The notes beneath the pieces were generated by a model that worked only from the letters and a program-made list of their open reading frames with translations, searched no databases and was not told the origin of the DNA. Made by a program: the position numbers and the translations under genes. Positions 46,559-56,155 of a stretch of DNA of 64,000 nucleotides are shown in pieces (position 1 is the stretch's first letter; the number at the start of each line of letters is the position of its first letter). Source of the stretch: Ramlibacter sp. Leaf400 (GTDB taxonomy: Bacteria; Pseudomonadota; Gammaproteobacteria; Burkholderiales; Burkholderiaceae_C); NCBI RefSeq assembly GCF_001424545.1, contig NZ_LMQL01000012.1, positions 525,403-589,402 of the forward strand. Direction: 5' to 3'.

Positions 46559-47809
46559 ATGAGCCAACTCAACCGCAGACATGTCCTCCAGTACGGCGCT
46601 GTCGCCGCCTCCAGCCTCGCCTTGCCCGGCCTCTCGCGGGCCCAGGGCGGGCCGCTGAAGATCGGCCTCATCACGCCGCTGTCCGGGCCGCAGGAGTTCA
46701 TCGGCACCTACGTCAAGAACGGCGCGGAAGTCGCCGTCGACCAGATCAACAAGGCCGGCGGCATCCTGGGCCGGCAGGTCGCACTGGAGATCCGCGACGA
46801 CAAGGCCAACCCTGCCGCGGCACTGGCTGCCGCGCGCGAGTTGCTCGGCGCCGGCGTCAACCTGCACATCGGCGGCATCTCCAGCGCGGTGGTGCTGGCG
46901 CTGGTGCCGGTGATGCAGCAGGAGAACGGCGTGCACATCACCTGCGGCGCCGGCACCGAGAAGATGAACCATGAGGCCTACTCGGCCAACATGTTCCGCG
47001 CCGGCGACAGCCCCGACGCGCGCGGCCGGGCCCAGGCCAAGCTGATGGCCGAGAAGTACCCGAACATCACGCGCTGGACCGGCCTGATCCCGGACCACGA
47101 GTACGGACGCACCACCTGGGGCATCTTCGTCGACGGCCTGCTCGAGTTCTACCCGCAGGTCGCCAGGAAGAAGCCCGAGATCCTGGAGCCGATCCTGATG
47201 CCCTACGGCGTCTCCGACTACCGCAACGCGATCACCGCGGCGCTGCGCCAGCAGGCCGACGGCTGCTACAACTCGACCTACGGCGGCGACGCCATCACCA
47301 TGTTCCAGCAGGCGCGCGGCTTCGGCCTGATGCAGCGCTACAAGGTGGTCTGCGATTCGGCCAACGAATTCCTCGTCGCCCGCGGCCTCAAGCAGCAACT
47401 GCCGCCCCAGTGGACCGGCATGCACTACTACCCGGCCGGCAACAAGAACCCGATGAGCGAGCGCTTCGTCGCCGACTACCTGGCCAAGACCAGGGACAAC
47501 GAGCCGCTCGGCTGGGCCGGCGAGGCGCACGCCGCCATCTACGCGCTCAAGACCGCGATCGAGAAGGGCAAGTCGGCCGACACCAAGGCCGTCATCGCCA
47601 ACCTCAAGGGCCTGACCTGGGACACCGTCACCGGCCCGCGCCACATGCGCGCCGAAGACAACCAGGCCGTCAAGGACGTGGAACTGGTCTACATCGAGCC
47701 GGCCCAGACCGAGAAGGGCTACGCCGTCACGCAGTACGTGAAGGTCGACGGCAAGGCCGCGATCCTGCCGCCGCTGCCCGGCCAGAAGCTCAAGCTGCGC
47801 ACCGCCTGA
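46559..47809 (+). CDS. livK: ABC transporter solute-binding protein, LivK type, cluster 2
   Basis: This 416-residue periplasmic receptor has the signal peptide NRRHVLQYGAVAASSLALPG, in which paired arginines suggest possible Tat export, followed by LKIGLITPLSGPQEFIGTYV. It belongs to the amide/branched-chain/aromatic-acid receptor family. It heads the second Liv cluster of the window, here in the order K-H-M-G-F, inside an acyl-CoA operon. The ligand is probably the acid activated by the ligase at 51,165. Confidence 0.92.
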   Translation: MSQLNRRHVLQYGAVAASSLALPGLSRAQGGPLKIGLITPLSGPQEFIGTYVKNGAEVAVDQINKAGGILGRQVALEIRDDKANPAAALAAARELLGAGVNLHIGGISSAVVLALVPVMQQENGVHITCGAGTEKMNHEAYSANMFRAGDSPDARGRAQAKLMAEKYPNITRWTGLIPDHEYGRTTWGIFVDGLLEFYPQVARKKPEILEPILMPYGVSDYRNAITAALRQQADGCYNSTYGGDAITMFQQARGFGLMQRYKVVCDSANEFLVARGLKQQLPPQWTGMHYYPAGNKNPMSERFVADYLAKTRDNEPLGWAGEAHAAIYALKTAIEKGKSADTKAVIANLKGLTWDTVTGPRHMRAEDNQAVKDVELVYIEPAQTEKGYAVTQYVKVDGKAAILPPLPGQKLKLRTA

Positions 47810-47819
47810 GTTGCCCGGG

Positions 47820-48704
47820 ATGCAAGCGGCCGACATCGCCACGCTCCTTGTCAACAGCCTGACCTGGGCCATGGCCACCTTCCTGGTGGCCGCCGGCCTG
47901 ACGCTGGTGTTCGGCACGCTGCACATCCTGAATTTCTCGCACGGCGGGTTCTTCATGATCGGCGCCTATGCGGCGTTCTCGCTCGCGCAGTGGATCGGCG
48001 CCAGCGACTCGATCGCGCTCTACCTGTTCGGGTCGCTGGCGGCCGGCGTGCTGGTCGCCGTGCTCGGACTGATCGTCGATCGGCTCGTGCTGCGGCGGCT
48101 GGCCGGCGTGGAGGACGCGTACATCCTGATCGCGACCTATGCGTTGCTGCTGGTCTGCGAAGGCTCGACCAAGCTGGTGTGGGGCCTGAAATACCACAGC
48201 GTGATGCCGCCGACGGTGCTCGATGGCGCATGGGTGATGGGCTCGGCGGTCGTGCCGCGGCTGTCGCTGTTCATCATCGCCTCGGGCCTGGTCGTCTTCG
48301 TGGCACTGGAGGTCTTCCTCAACCGGACCAAGGCGGGACGGCTGGTGAAGGCCATTGCGGCCGATCCGTGGATGGCGGCCCTGCTGGGCGTCAACGTGCG
48401 GCGCGTCTACACGGCAACCGTCGCCCTCGGCTTCGCCCTGGCCGGCCTGGCCGGCGGCTTGCTGGTGTCCAACCAGGCCCTCTCGCCCTCGCTGGCGAGC
48501 GCCTTCGTGATCTATGCCTTCGGCGTGATCATCGTCGGCGGCATGGGGAGCATCAGCGGCGCGTTCTTCGGCTCCATCCTGCTCGGGCTGATCGACGCCA
48601 TCGGCCAGTGGGTGTTGCCGGGCCTGCCCGGCCTGCCATTCTTCGTCGCGATGACGCTGATCCTGCTGCTGCGGCCGCAGGGCCTGATGGGACGCAAGCA
48701 CTGA
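47820..48704 (+). CDS. livH: ABC transporter permease, LivH type, cluster 2
   Basis: This 294-residue membrane protein starts at the ATG at 47,820; a TTG nine bases earlier is in frame. Characteristic motifs are LNFSHGGFFMIGAYAAF, ATYALLLVCEGSTKLVWG and the C-terminal AFGVIIVGGMGSISGAFFGS. The stop shares one base with the livM start. Confidence 0.9.
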   Translation: MQAADIATLLVNSLTWAMATFLVAAGLTLVFGTLHILNFSHGGFFMIGAYAAFSLAQWIGASDSIALYLFGSLAAGVLVAVLGLIVDRLVLRRLAGVEDAYILIATYALLLVCEGSTKLVWGLKYHSVMPPTVLDGAWVMGSAVVPRLSLFIIASGLVVFVALEVFLNRTKAGRLVKAIAADPWMAALLGVNVRRVYTATVALGFALAGLAGGLLVSNQALSPSLASAFVIYAFGVIIVGGMGSISGAFFGSILLGLIDAIGQWVLPGLPGLPFFVAMTLILLLRPQGLMGRKH

Positions 48705-49684
48705 TGGAACACCGAAGCAGTTTTCTCGGCGGGCCGGCCCGGCGCGACTGGATCGTGCTGGCGGTGGTGATGGCGCTCGGCCTGCTGGTGCCCAGCGTGC
48801 TCAATCGCGGCCTGATCTTCATCGCCGGCCTGGTCTGGATCAACGCGGTGTTCGGCCTGAGCTTCAACCTGCTGTTCGGCCTGTCGGGCGTGCTCAGTTT
48901 CGGCCAGGCCATGTTCTTCGCGGCCGGCGCCTATGCGGCTGCCGTGTTCACCCAGTCGCTGGGCTGGCCGTTCCTGCCGGCGTGGATCATGGCCGCGGCC
49001 GCCGGCGGCTTGCTCGCAGCAGTGGTCGGCGCTGTCGCCCTTCGGCGCAGCGAAGGCGTCTACTTCGCCATCCTCACGCTCTCCTTTGCCGAGTTGCTGC
49101 ACCTGCTGATCACCAACACCGGCATGCTGGGCCGCAACGACGGGCTGAGCGGACTGGCGCGCCCCGTGTTGTCCCTGGGCGCCGCGCGGCTGGACCTGGG
49201 GCAGGGCGACAATTTCTACTACTTCATCGTCATCGCCTGCGGCGCCATGATCGCCGCCATCCGCTTCGTCATCGGCACCGCCTTCGGACGCGCGCTGCAG
49301 GCCCTCAAGCAGGATCCGGAGCGGGCCGAGTTCCTGGGCATCCCGGTGCGCCTGCACCGGCTCGTGATCTTCACGATCGCCGGGATGATGACGGCCGCTG
49401 CCGGTGCGCTGGTCGCGCCCTGGGCCCAGATCGTGACGCCGGAACTCGCGCACTGGTCCAACTCGACCAACCCGATCCTCTACACGCTGCTGGGCGGCAG
49501 CGCCTATTTCTGGGGCCCTGCGCTCGGCGCCGTGCTGCTGTCCGCCGTGTTCTATGTGACGCGAACGCTGGTCGGGGTGTCGGACCTCGTGACGGGCCTG
49601 CTGCTGCTCTCGGTGGTGCTCGCCATGCCAGGCGGTGTGCTGGGCTTGCTGGCGCGCATGACGCGCGGAAAGGGCAGGCCATGA
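48704..49684 (+). CDS. livM: ABC transporter permease, LivM type, cluster 2
   Basis: This 326-residue protein has about ten helices. LFGLSGVLSFGQAMFFAAGA and ALQALKQDPERAEFLGIPV are LivM signatures. It overlaps livH by one base and livG by four. Confidence 0.91.
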   Translation: MEHRSSFLGGPARRDWIVLAVVMALGLLVPSVLNRGLIFIAGLVWINAVFGLSFNLLFGLSGVLSFGQAMFFAAGAYAAAVFTQSLGWPFLPAWIMAAAAGGLLAAVVGAVALRRSEGVYFAILTLSFAELLHLLITNTGMLGRNDGLSGLARPVLSLGAARLDLGQGDNFYYFIVIACGAMIAAIRFVIGTAFGRALQALKQDPERAEFLGIPVRLHRLVIFTIAGMMTAAAGALVAPWAQIVTPELAHWSNSTNPILYTLLGGSAYFWGPALGAVLLSAVFYVTRTLVGVSDLVTGLLLLSVVLAMPGGVLGLLARMTRGKGRP

Positions 49685-50448
49685 GCGGCGCATTGCTGGA
49701 AGCAAGCGGGCTGCGCAAGTCGTACGGCCGCATCGCGGTGCTGCACGACGTCAGCCTGACCATCGGCGCCGACGAGTCGCACGTGGTGATCGGCCCCAAC
49801 GGCGCGGGCAAGACGACGCTGTTCAAGGTGCTCACCGGCGAGCTGCTGGCCAACCAGGGCCGGGTCGTGTTCCAGGGCGAGGACGTCAGCCGCCTGCCCG
49901 CCCACAAGCGCGTGCACCGCGGCTTCGGCCGCACCTTCCAGGTGGCGCGGGTGTTCGGCAAGCTCGACGTGCAGGACAACCTGCGGCTCGCGCTCGAAGC
50001 GCGCACGCGCCGCGGAAATCCGCTCGCTTCCGTCAGCAGGGAGGTGGCCGGCGCGCTCGCCCAGCGGATGGAGCAGCTGCTGGTCGACACCGGCCTGGAG
50101 CGCCACCGTCGCGCGCTGTCCGGCTCCCTCGCCTATGGCGACCGCAAGCGGCTGGAGCTGGCGATGGTGCTGGCGCTCGAGCCCGCCGTGCTGTTCCTGG
50201 ACGAGCCCACGGCAGGGATGTCGGCTGCCGAACGGCAGGCCACGGTGCAGATGCTGCTGCGCGTGAAGCAGCAACGCCGCGTCTCGATGTTGCTGACCGA
50301 GCACGACATGGACGTGGTGTTCGGCCTGGCCGACCGCATCTCGGTGCTGCACTACGGCAAGCTGATCGCATCGGGCACGCCGGCCGAGATCCGCGCCGAC
50401 GCCCGCGTGAAGGAGGTCTATCTTGGCGACGAGGGCAGCCATGCTTGA
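49681..50448 (+). CDS. livG: ABC transporter ATPase, LivG type, cluster 2
   Basis: This 255-residue protein has Walker A (GPNGAGKTTLFKV), the signature variant GSLAYGDRKRLELAMVLAL and Walker B (AVLFLDEPTAGMS). The LivG-specific end SVLHYGKLIASGTPAEI is present. It overlaps the neighbouring genes on both sides. Confidence 0.92.
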   Translation: MSGALLEASGLRKSYGRIAVLHDVSLTIGADESHVVIGPNGAGKTTLFKVLTGELLANQGRVVFQGEDVSRLPAHKRVHRGFGRTFQVARVFGKLDVQDNLRLALEARTRRGNPLASVSREVAGALAQRMEQLLVDTGLERHRRALSGSLAYGDRKRLELAMVLALEPAVLFLDEPTAGMSAAERQATVQMLLRVKQQRRVSMLLTEHDMDVVFGLADRISVLHYGKLIASGTPAEIRADARVKEVYLGDEGSHA

Positions 50449-51142
50449 AGTGCGCAATCTCCAGGCGCGCTATGGCGACATCCGCGCGCTGTTCGGCATC
50501 GACATGAGCGTGGCGGCAGGTGCCGGCGTCGCGCTGCTGGGGCGCAATGGCGCCGGCAAGTCCACGCTCATGAAGGCACTGCTCGATGCGGGACCGGCCT
50601 GCAGCGGCGAGATCGTGCTGGGCGGCCGCTCGCTCACCGGGGTTCCGACGCGTGGCCGCGCCCGCCTGGGCCTGGCCCTGGTGCCGGAAGACCGCCGCAT
50701 CTTCAGCAGCCTGAGCGTGCGGCAGAACCTGGAGCTGGCGCATCACGCGCTGGAAGGCCGGCGCGTGATGGACATCGAGCAGGTCTGCCGCCTTTTCCCG
50801 CTGTTGCCCGACCTCCTGGACCGGATGGGCGACCAGCTCTCCGGCGGCCAGCAGCAGCTGGTGGCCGTGGCCCGCGGCCTGATGGCGTCGCCGACCCTGC
50901 TGCTGCTCGACGAGCCTGCCGAGGGGCTGGCGCCCAGGCTGGCCATGGATCTCGCGCACGAAGTGAAGCGGGCGCGCGAGCAGCTCGGGCTCACGGTGCT
51001 GGTGGCCGAGCAGAGCATCGCCTACGCGCGCCAGTGCACCGAGTACGTCTATCTCCTGGACAGCGGAACCGTGGTGTTCCAGGGCGACTGGGCCGCGTTC
51101 GATGCGCAGCCCGAACTCAAGGCCCGCTACCTCGCCGTGTAG
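50441..51142 (+). CDS. livF: ABC transporter ATPase, LivF type, cluster 2
   Basis: This 233-residue protein starts at the ATG at 50,441, eight bases inside livG; a TTG at 50,423 is in frame but gives an unusual N-terminus. Walker A is [14 protein letters not shown], the signature [16 protein letters not shown] and Walker [14 protein letters not shown]. Confidence 0.91.
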   Translation: MLEVRNLQARYGDIRALFGIDMSVAAGAGVALLGRNGAGKSTLMKALLDAGPACSGEIVLGGRSLTGVPTRGRARLGLALVPEDRRIFSSLSVRQNLELAHHALEGRRVMDIEQVCRLFPLLPDLLDRMGDQLSGGQQQLVAVARGLMASPTLLLLDEPAEGLAPRLAMDLAHEVKRAREQLGLTVLVAEQSIAYARQCTEYVYLLDSGTVVFQGDWAAFDAQPELKARYLAV

Positions 51143-51164
51143 CGCCTTCATGCAGGACGACGAC

Positions 51165-52808
51165 ATGCGACACGACATCAGCGGCTTCGAAGTTCGTTGG
51201 GATGAGGCGCAGGCCCGGCGCTGGAAGGAAGGCGGGGAGTGGGCCGAGCTCACCATCGCCGACCGCGCGCGGCGGCTGGCGGAGCGGTCGCCGGACTTCG
51301 TGACGCACGTCTGCGGCGATCTGGCGCTGACGGCCGGACAGGCCTGGGAGCAATCCGGACGACTCGCGGCCGCCTTGTGGAGCAAGGGCTTTCGCGCGGG
51401 CGACCGTCTCGCCTTCGAGACGCCCAACTGGCACGAGGCGGTGCTGATCGACCTCGCGGCCTGCAGGCTCGGCCTGGTGATCGTGCCGATCGTGCCGATC
51501 TACCGCGACAAGGAAGTGCAGCTGATCCTGCAGGACAGCCAAGCCAAGGGCATTTTCATCGCGCAGGAGTTCCGCGGCTTCGACTATGCGCAGATGATGG
51601 CGCGCCTGAGCCCCTCGCTGCCCGGGCTGCAGCATGTGTGGACCGTCCGCGGAGCGGACGGCACGGGCAGCGACCTGCGCGACCTCCTCGCGCAGGCGCC
51701 GCCGCTGCCCGAGCTGCCGCTGGTCTCGCCCGACGCGATCAAGCTGATGCTGTACACCTCGGGCACCACCGGCCGCCCCAAGGCCGTGCTCCACAGCCAC
51801 AACACGCTCGCGCGCTCCACCTTCATGGCCAGCCGGCATTGGGGCCTGCGGCCCGGCGACACGACCCTGATGCCCTCGCCGGTGACCCATGTCACCGGGT
51901 ACACCTACGGCATCGAGTTTCCGTTCTTCGAAGGCACCTGCTGCGTCCTGATGGACAAATGGGACGCGGCGCAGGCCGCGGACCTCATCGAGCGCCACGG
52001 CATCTGCTTCACGCTGTGCGCGACGCCCTTCCTGCAGGAGTTGCTGGACCTGGCCCAGCAGCAGGGCAGGCGCCTGCCCAGCATGCGGACCTTTCCTTGC
52101 GGCGGCGCGGCCGTACCGCCGGAGCTGATCCACCGCGTGGCCCGGGTTCTGGAGAACTGCCGCGCCTTCCGCGTCTACGGCTCGAGCGAGGCGCCGGTGA
52201 TCACGCTCGGCTTTGTCCAGCCGCAGCAGGCCAGGCTGGCCGCCGAGACCGATGGCACGGAGATCGACTACGAGGTGGTGCTGCTCGACGCCGGCGGCGA
52301 GCCGGTGGCGCCGGGCGCGGAGGGCGAGATCTGCGCGCGCGGCCCCGGCCTGTTCCTCGGCTATGCGAACGCGGCGGACACGGCCGCCTCCTTCGATCGT
52401 TCCGGTTTCTTCCACACCGGCGACGTCGGCATCCGCACGCCCGAAGGCGCGATCGTCTTCACCGGACGCATCAAGGACCTGATCAACCGCGGCGGCGAGA
52501 AGATCAGCGCCAAGGAAGTGGAGGACCTGCTGCACGAGCATCCGGGCGTGCTGCAGGCGGCGGTGGTCGCGATGCCGCACGCCCGCCTTGGCGAGACCGT
52601 TTGCGCCTACCTGATCGCCCAGCCGGGCGCCGACGTGTCGCTCCAGGCCGTGAGCAGGACGCTGGCTGCGGCCGGCGTGGCCCGCCAGAAATTCCCTGAA
52701 AAGCTCATCGTCGTCGATGAGTTTCCCAAGACGGCTTCCGGCAAGATCAAGAAAGACCTGCTGCGCAAGGACGTCAGAGATCGACTGCAACAGGAGACAT
52801 CCGCATGA
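51165..52808 (+). CDS. AMP-dependent acyl-CoA ligase
   Basis: This 547-residue adenylating enzyme starts at the ATG at 51,165, preceded by AGGA; an ATG at 51,150 lacks a ribosome-binding site. The P-loop LMLYTSGTTGRPKAV lies near residue 198, FRVYGSSEAP follows, then TGDVGIRTPEG, GRIKDLINRGGEKIS and the catalytic lysine in PKTASGKIKKDLL. It resembles cyclohexanecarboxylate-CoA ligase and medium-chain types. It activates the acid imported by the adjacent Liv system to its CoA ester, feeding the dehydrogenase pair. The specificity cannot be read by eye. Confidence 0.9.
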   Translation: MRHDISGFEVRWDEAQARRWKEGGEWAELTIADRARRLAERSPDFVTHVCGDLALTAGQAWEQSGRLAAALWSKGFRAGDRLAFETPNWHEAVLIDLAACRLGLVIVPIVPIYRDKEVQLILQDSQAKGIFIAQEFRGFDYAQMMARLSPSLPGLQHVWTVRGADGTGSDLRDLLAQAPPLPELPLVSPDAIKLMLYTSGTTGRPKAVLHSHNTLARSTFMASRHWGLRPGDTTLMPSPVTHVTGYTYGIEFPFFEGTCCVLMDKWDAAQAADLIERHGICFTLCATPFLQELLDLAQQQGRRLPSMRTFPCGGAAVPPELIHRVARVLENCRAFRVYGSSEAPVITLGFVQPQQARLAAETDGTEIDYEVVLLDAGGEPVAPGAEGEICARGPGLFLGYANAADTAASFDRSGFFHTGDVGIRTPEGAIVFTGRIKDLINRGGEKISAKEVEDLLHEHPGVLQAAVVAMPHARLGETVCAYLIAQPGADVSLQAVSRTLAAAGVARQKFPEKLIVVDEFPKTASGKIKKDLLRKDVRDRLQQETSA

Positions 52809-53782
52809 AGACATTCGACCGCCGAACGGCATTCGCCGCGCTGGCCCTGGCCTGCCTCGTCCCCGTTCACGCCGCTGCGCAGGCCGACTGGCCGGCCAAG
52901 CCGATCAAGCTGATCGTGGGCTTCACGCCGGGCGGCTCGACCGACCTGGCGGCCCGCATCCTGGCGCAGCACCTGGGCGAACGGCTGGGCCAGCAAGTGG
53001 TGGTGGAGAACAAGCCCGGCGCCAGTGGCAACATCGCGACCGACTTCGTGGCCAAGGCCTCCCCGGACGGGTACACGCTGATGCTGTGCACCATCCCGAC
53101 CCATGCGATCAACCCGCACCTGTTCAAGAACCTGCCGTTCAACCACATCAAGGATTTCGCGCCGGTGTCGCTGGTCGCGATGCTGCCCAACATCATCGCG
53201 GCCAACCCCCAGTTCCCCGCCAACAACGTCAAGGAACTGGTCGCGCTGCTCAAGGCCAATCCAGGCAAGTACAACTTCGCAGCGGTTCCGGGCGGCTCGC
53301 CGCACCTGACGGCGGAGGTGTTCAAGGACACCGCTGGCGTGCAGATGCAACTGGTCGGCTACAAGGGCGCGAGCCCCGCCATCACCGACGTGATCGCCGG
53401 CCACGTGCCGCTGGTGTTCGAGAACGTCGCGCCGACCATGGCCTTCATCAAGAGCGGCAAGCTCAAGCCGATCGCGGTCACCTCCCCGAGCCGCCTCGCC
53501 GGCCTCGAAGACGTGCCGACCGTCGCCGAGTCGGGCTACCCGAGTTTCGCCATCGAGGGCTGGAGCGGCGTGGTGGCGCCGGCGGGCACACCGGCGCCGA
53601 TCGTCGCCAGGCTCAACGCGGAGATCCGCAAGTCGCTCGACACGCCCGAGCTGAAGGCGCGCTTCGCGCAGCTGAACCTGCGTCCGCGCGCCACGTCGCC
53701 GCAGGAGTTCGCCACCTTCATCCAGGAGCAGACCGACTACTGGGGCAAGGTGATCAATCGCATCGGACTGAAGCTGGACTGA
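52805..53782 (+). CDS. Tripartite tricarboxylate transporter receptor (Bug/TctC family)
   Basis: This 325-residue periplasmic protein overlaps the ligase stop by four bases. The signal peptide ends HAAAQADWPAKP, followed by the Bug hallmark IKLIVGFTPGGSTDLAARIL and GQQVVVENKPGASGNIAT. Family members bind organic acids or aromatic compounds for TctAB permeases or act in signalling. No tctA or tctB is nearby, so it may be an orphan sensor or work with a distant permease. Presence beside a complete Liv system is notable. Confidence 0.92.
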   Translation: MKTFDRRTAFAALALACLVPVHAAAQADWPAKPIKLIVGFTPGGSTDLAARILAQHLGERLGQQVVVENKPGASGNIATDFVAKASPDGYTLMLCTIPTHAINPHLFKNLPFNHIKDFAPVSLVAMLPNIIAANPQFPANNVKELVALLKANPGKYNFAAVPGGSPHLTAEVFKDTAGVQMQLVGYKGASPAITDVIAGHVPLVFENVAPTMAFIKSGKLKPIAVTSPSRLAGLEDVPTVAESGYPSFAIEGWSGVVAPAGTPAPIVARLNAEIRKSLDTPELKARFAQLNLRPRATSPQEFATFIQEQTDYWGKVINRIGLKLD

Positions 53783-53784
53783 GC

Positions 53785-54342
53785 ATGGCCCGCATCGACC
53801 CCGTCGCACCGGAGGCGATGGCGCCCGAGCTCCAGGAGCTGCTCGCCACCCGTCCGCCCTACAACATCTATCGCGTCCTTGCGAACGCACCGACGCTGCT
53901 GCCTGGCTTCGTGCAGCTGGCCGGCTCGGTGCTGACGAAAACCGAACTCGACCCGCAGCTGCGCGAGATCGTGATCCTTCGGGTCGGCGCGCATTGCCGC
54001 TCGGCCTACGAGATCCATCAGCACGAGCGACTGGCCCGCCACGTGGGCGTGAGCGAGGAGCGTATCCGCAGGGCGCTCGACCTGCAGGCTGCTCAAGCCA
54101 GCGACAGCCTGGAGGACAAGGTGCTGCGCTTCACGGACAGCGTCGTCCGCTCGGTGAAAGCGCCACCCGAGCAGTTCGAAGCTATGAAGGCGTCCCTGGG
54201 GCCGCGGCAGCTCACCGAGTTGCTGCTGACCATCGGCCTCTACATGATGGTGTCACGCGTCCTGGAGAACCTGGAGGTCGAGATCGAGCAGGACGGTGTC
54301 GACATCGGCAGTCGGGCCTACTACCCACCGCCGCAGCGCTAG
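53785..54342 (+). CDS. Carboxymuconolactone decarboxylase-family protein
   Basis: This 185-residue all-helical protein has the CMD core LREIVILRVGAHCRSAYEIH followed by RLARHVGVSEERI. Only one Cys is present where AhpD has CxxC, so peroxidase activity like AhpD is unlikely. Many such proteins in catabolic operons have no known reaction. It is the last gene of the 11-gene operon, two bases after the Bug gene. Confidence 0.88.
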   Translation: MARIDPVAPEAMAPELQELLATRPPYNIYRVLANAPTLLPGFVQLAGSVLTKTELDPQLREIVILRVGAHCRSAYEIHQHERLARHVGVSEERIRRALDLQAAQASDSLEDKVLRFTDSVVRSVKAPPEQFEAMKASLGPRQLTELLLTIGLYMMVSRVLENLEVEIEQDGVDIGSRAYYPPPQR

Positions 54343-54511
54343 CGGCTCTTGAGCCCCGAAACTCCTTGCGGCCCCCGAGAACTCGTTCGAGGTGGTCGCC
54401 CGCTCGTGGCGGTCTGGGCTGGGGGCCAGCACGCCCGATGCGCTGAAGACGTGATGGGGCGGCTGGAGCGAAACGTGCCGCCGCAGCAGAGCTGGCAGGC
54501 CGACTCGTGGC

Positions 54512-55027
54512 TCAGTGGTCGTGATCGATGCGCAGCGCTTCCAGGAACCTGGAGACCAGGTTGTAGGCCGCCACCGTGGCGGTGAGCTCGACCATCTCGC
54601 GTTCATCGAAGTGGCGCCGCACCGCATCGAAAACGGCATCGGGCACGTGGATCTCGCGCGTCATGGAGTCGCAATACGCCAGCACGTCCCGTTCCACTGC
54701 GTCGAAAGCGCCGAAATCGCCTGCGCGCAGTGCCTGCAGTTGCTGCTGCGACATGCCCTCGGCCAGCGCGAACGGCGTGTGCTGGTCGAACTCGTACTCC
54801 GCTTCGTTGATCACGGCCACGCGCAGGATCACCAGTTCGCGCAGCCGGGGCGACAGCTGGCACTTCTGACGGATCGCCGTGAGGAAGGCAAGCCAGCCCT
54901 CGGCCACGGGCGGGCTGTGCAGCAACATCCCGTACAGGTTGAGGACTTGGCCGCGCTCGCGAACGATGCGCTCTACGAGGGGTGCGGCTGCGGGGTCGTC
55001 CTGATCGGCGTAGAACAGGCGGGCCAT
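54512..55027 (-). CDS. Carboxymuconolactone decarboxylase-family protein, second copy
   Basis: This 171-residue protein starts at 55,027, four bases after the Bug stop. The core LRELVILRVAVINEAEYEFD and the spacing to its His resemble the protein at 53,785-54,342, but the sequences are clearly divergent and this copy has no Cys in the motif. It is convergent with the first copy across 169 bases without notable features. The Bug-CMD pair mirrors the neighbouring one. Confidence 0.87.
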   Translation of the reverse strand: MARLFYADQDDPAAAPLVERIVRERGQVLNLYGMLLHSPPVAEGWLAFLTAIRQKCQLSPRLRELVILRVAVINEAEYEFDQHTPFALAEGMSQQQLQALRAGDFGAFDAVERDVLAYCDSMTREIHVPDAVFDAVRRHFDEREMVELTATVAAYNLVSRFLEALRIDHDH

Positions 55028-55031
55028 CGGC

Positions 55032-55982
55032 TTACTCGGTGATGTTGTTGTCTTTGACGAAGCGCGCCCAGGTGCTGATCTGCTTCTCCACGAAGGGCTT
55101 GAACACTTCGGGGCCACCGGCGGTGATGTCGATGCCCTGGGCGCTCAGCTTCTGCGCCACCTCGGGCGTGCGCAGCGCCTTGGTCACGGCCTCGTTGAGC
55201 CGCCGCACGATGGCCGGGTCCACCTTGGCCGGGCCGATCACGCCCCACCATGCGGGCGCGTCGAAGCCGGGAAAGCCGCTCTCGGCGATGGTGGGCACGT
55301 TGGGCATCTGCTTCGAGCGCGTGCTGGTGGACACCACCAGTGGCTTGAGGCTGCCGCTGTCCACGTGCGGCTTGACCAGGAACAGCGAGCCCACCACCAG
55401 AGGCACGTGGCCGCCGGCCGCATCGTTCATCAGCGGCCCGCCCCCCCGATAAGGAATGTGGGACCAGTTGAACCCGGCTCCCTTGGCCAGCGAGGCGATC
55501 GCCAGGTGGCCCAGGCTGCCGGTGCCGATGCTGCCGTAGCTGGATTGCTCCTTGCCCTTGGCGGCCTGCACCAGGCTCGTGAAGCTGGCGTGCGGCGAAC
55601 CTTTGGTGGCGGCCAGCACCATGGGGGCGGTGCCGATCAGCGTGACGTGCTCCAGGTCCTTCAGCGTGTCGAAGCCCATGTTGGGCTTGAGTCCGGGATT
55701 GACCGCGTGCGTGTCGAACACCACGCCGAAGGTGTAGCCGTCGGGCGCTGCCCGAGCCACTGCGGCGGTGCCGATGGCGCCGGAGGCGCCGCCGATGTTC
55801 TCCACCACCACCGTCTGGTTCAACTGCGGCCGCAGCGCCTCGGCCAGGATGCGCGCCACCTGGTCGACCGAGCCGCCGGGCGGGAACACCGCGATGAGCC
55901 GGATCGGCTTGGATGGCCAGTCCTGGGCCGCGGCGATGCCGGCCGACAACGCGACGAGGGCACCGATGATCAGCTTCTTCAC
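55032..55982 (-). CDS. Tripartite tricarboxylate transporter receptor (Bug/TctC family), second copy
   Basis: This 316-residue protein has a short signal peptide (KKLIIGALVALSAGIAAAQ), then PIRLIAVFPPGGSVDQVARI and QTVVVENIGGASGAIGT. It is a Bug family member with a divergent binding loop compared with the copy at 52,805. No permease genes are nearby. It heads a two-gene unit with the CMD-family gene. The 173 bases upstream hold no obvious operator of the TCGTC type. Confidence 0.92.
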   Translation of the reverse strand: MKKLIIGALVALSAGIAAAQDWPSKPIRLIAVFPPGGSVDQVARILAEALRPQLNQTVVVENIGGASGAIGTAAVARAAPDGYTFGVVFDTHAVNPGLKPNMGFDTLKDLEHVTLIGTAPMVLAATKGSPHASFTSLVQAAKGKEQSSYGSIGTGSLGHLAIASLAKGAGFNWSHIPYRGGGPLMNDAAGGHVPLVVGSLFLVKPHVDSGSLKPLVVSTSTRSKQMPNVPTIAESGFPGFDAPAWWGVIGPAKVDPAIVRRLNEAVTKALRTPEVAQKLSAQGIDITAGGPEVFKPFVEKQISTWARFVKDNNITE

Positions 55983-56155
55983 GATGTGGACTCCGGTGGC
56001 GAGGAGTTGGCATGCTAGAAGCGTCGCGTGCGTCGAAATACCCCTGCTTACCCTGAGCTTCTGGACGCTCGGCGCAGTACGCGACCGGCACTGCGCGCAC
56101 CAGTGACTTGCCGGTCAGCCGCCGCGGCGCGTGCTTTCCACTTGCCCTCTGAACG

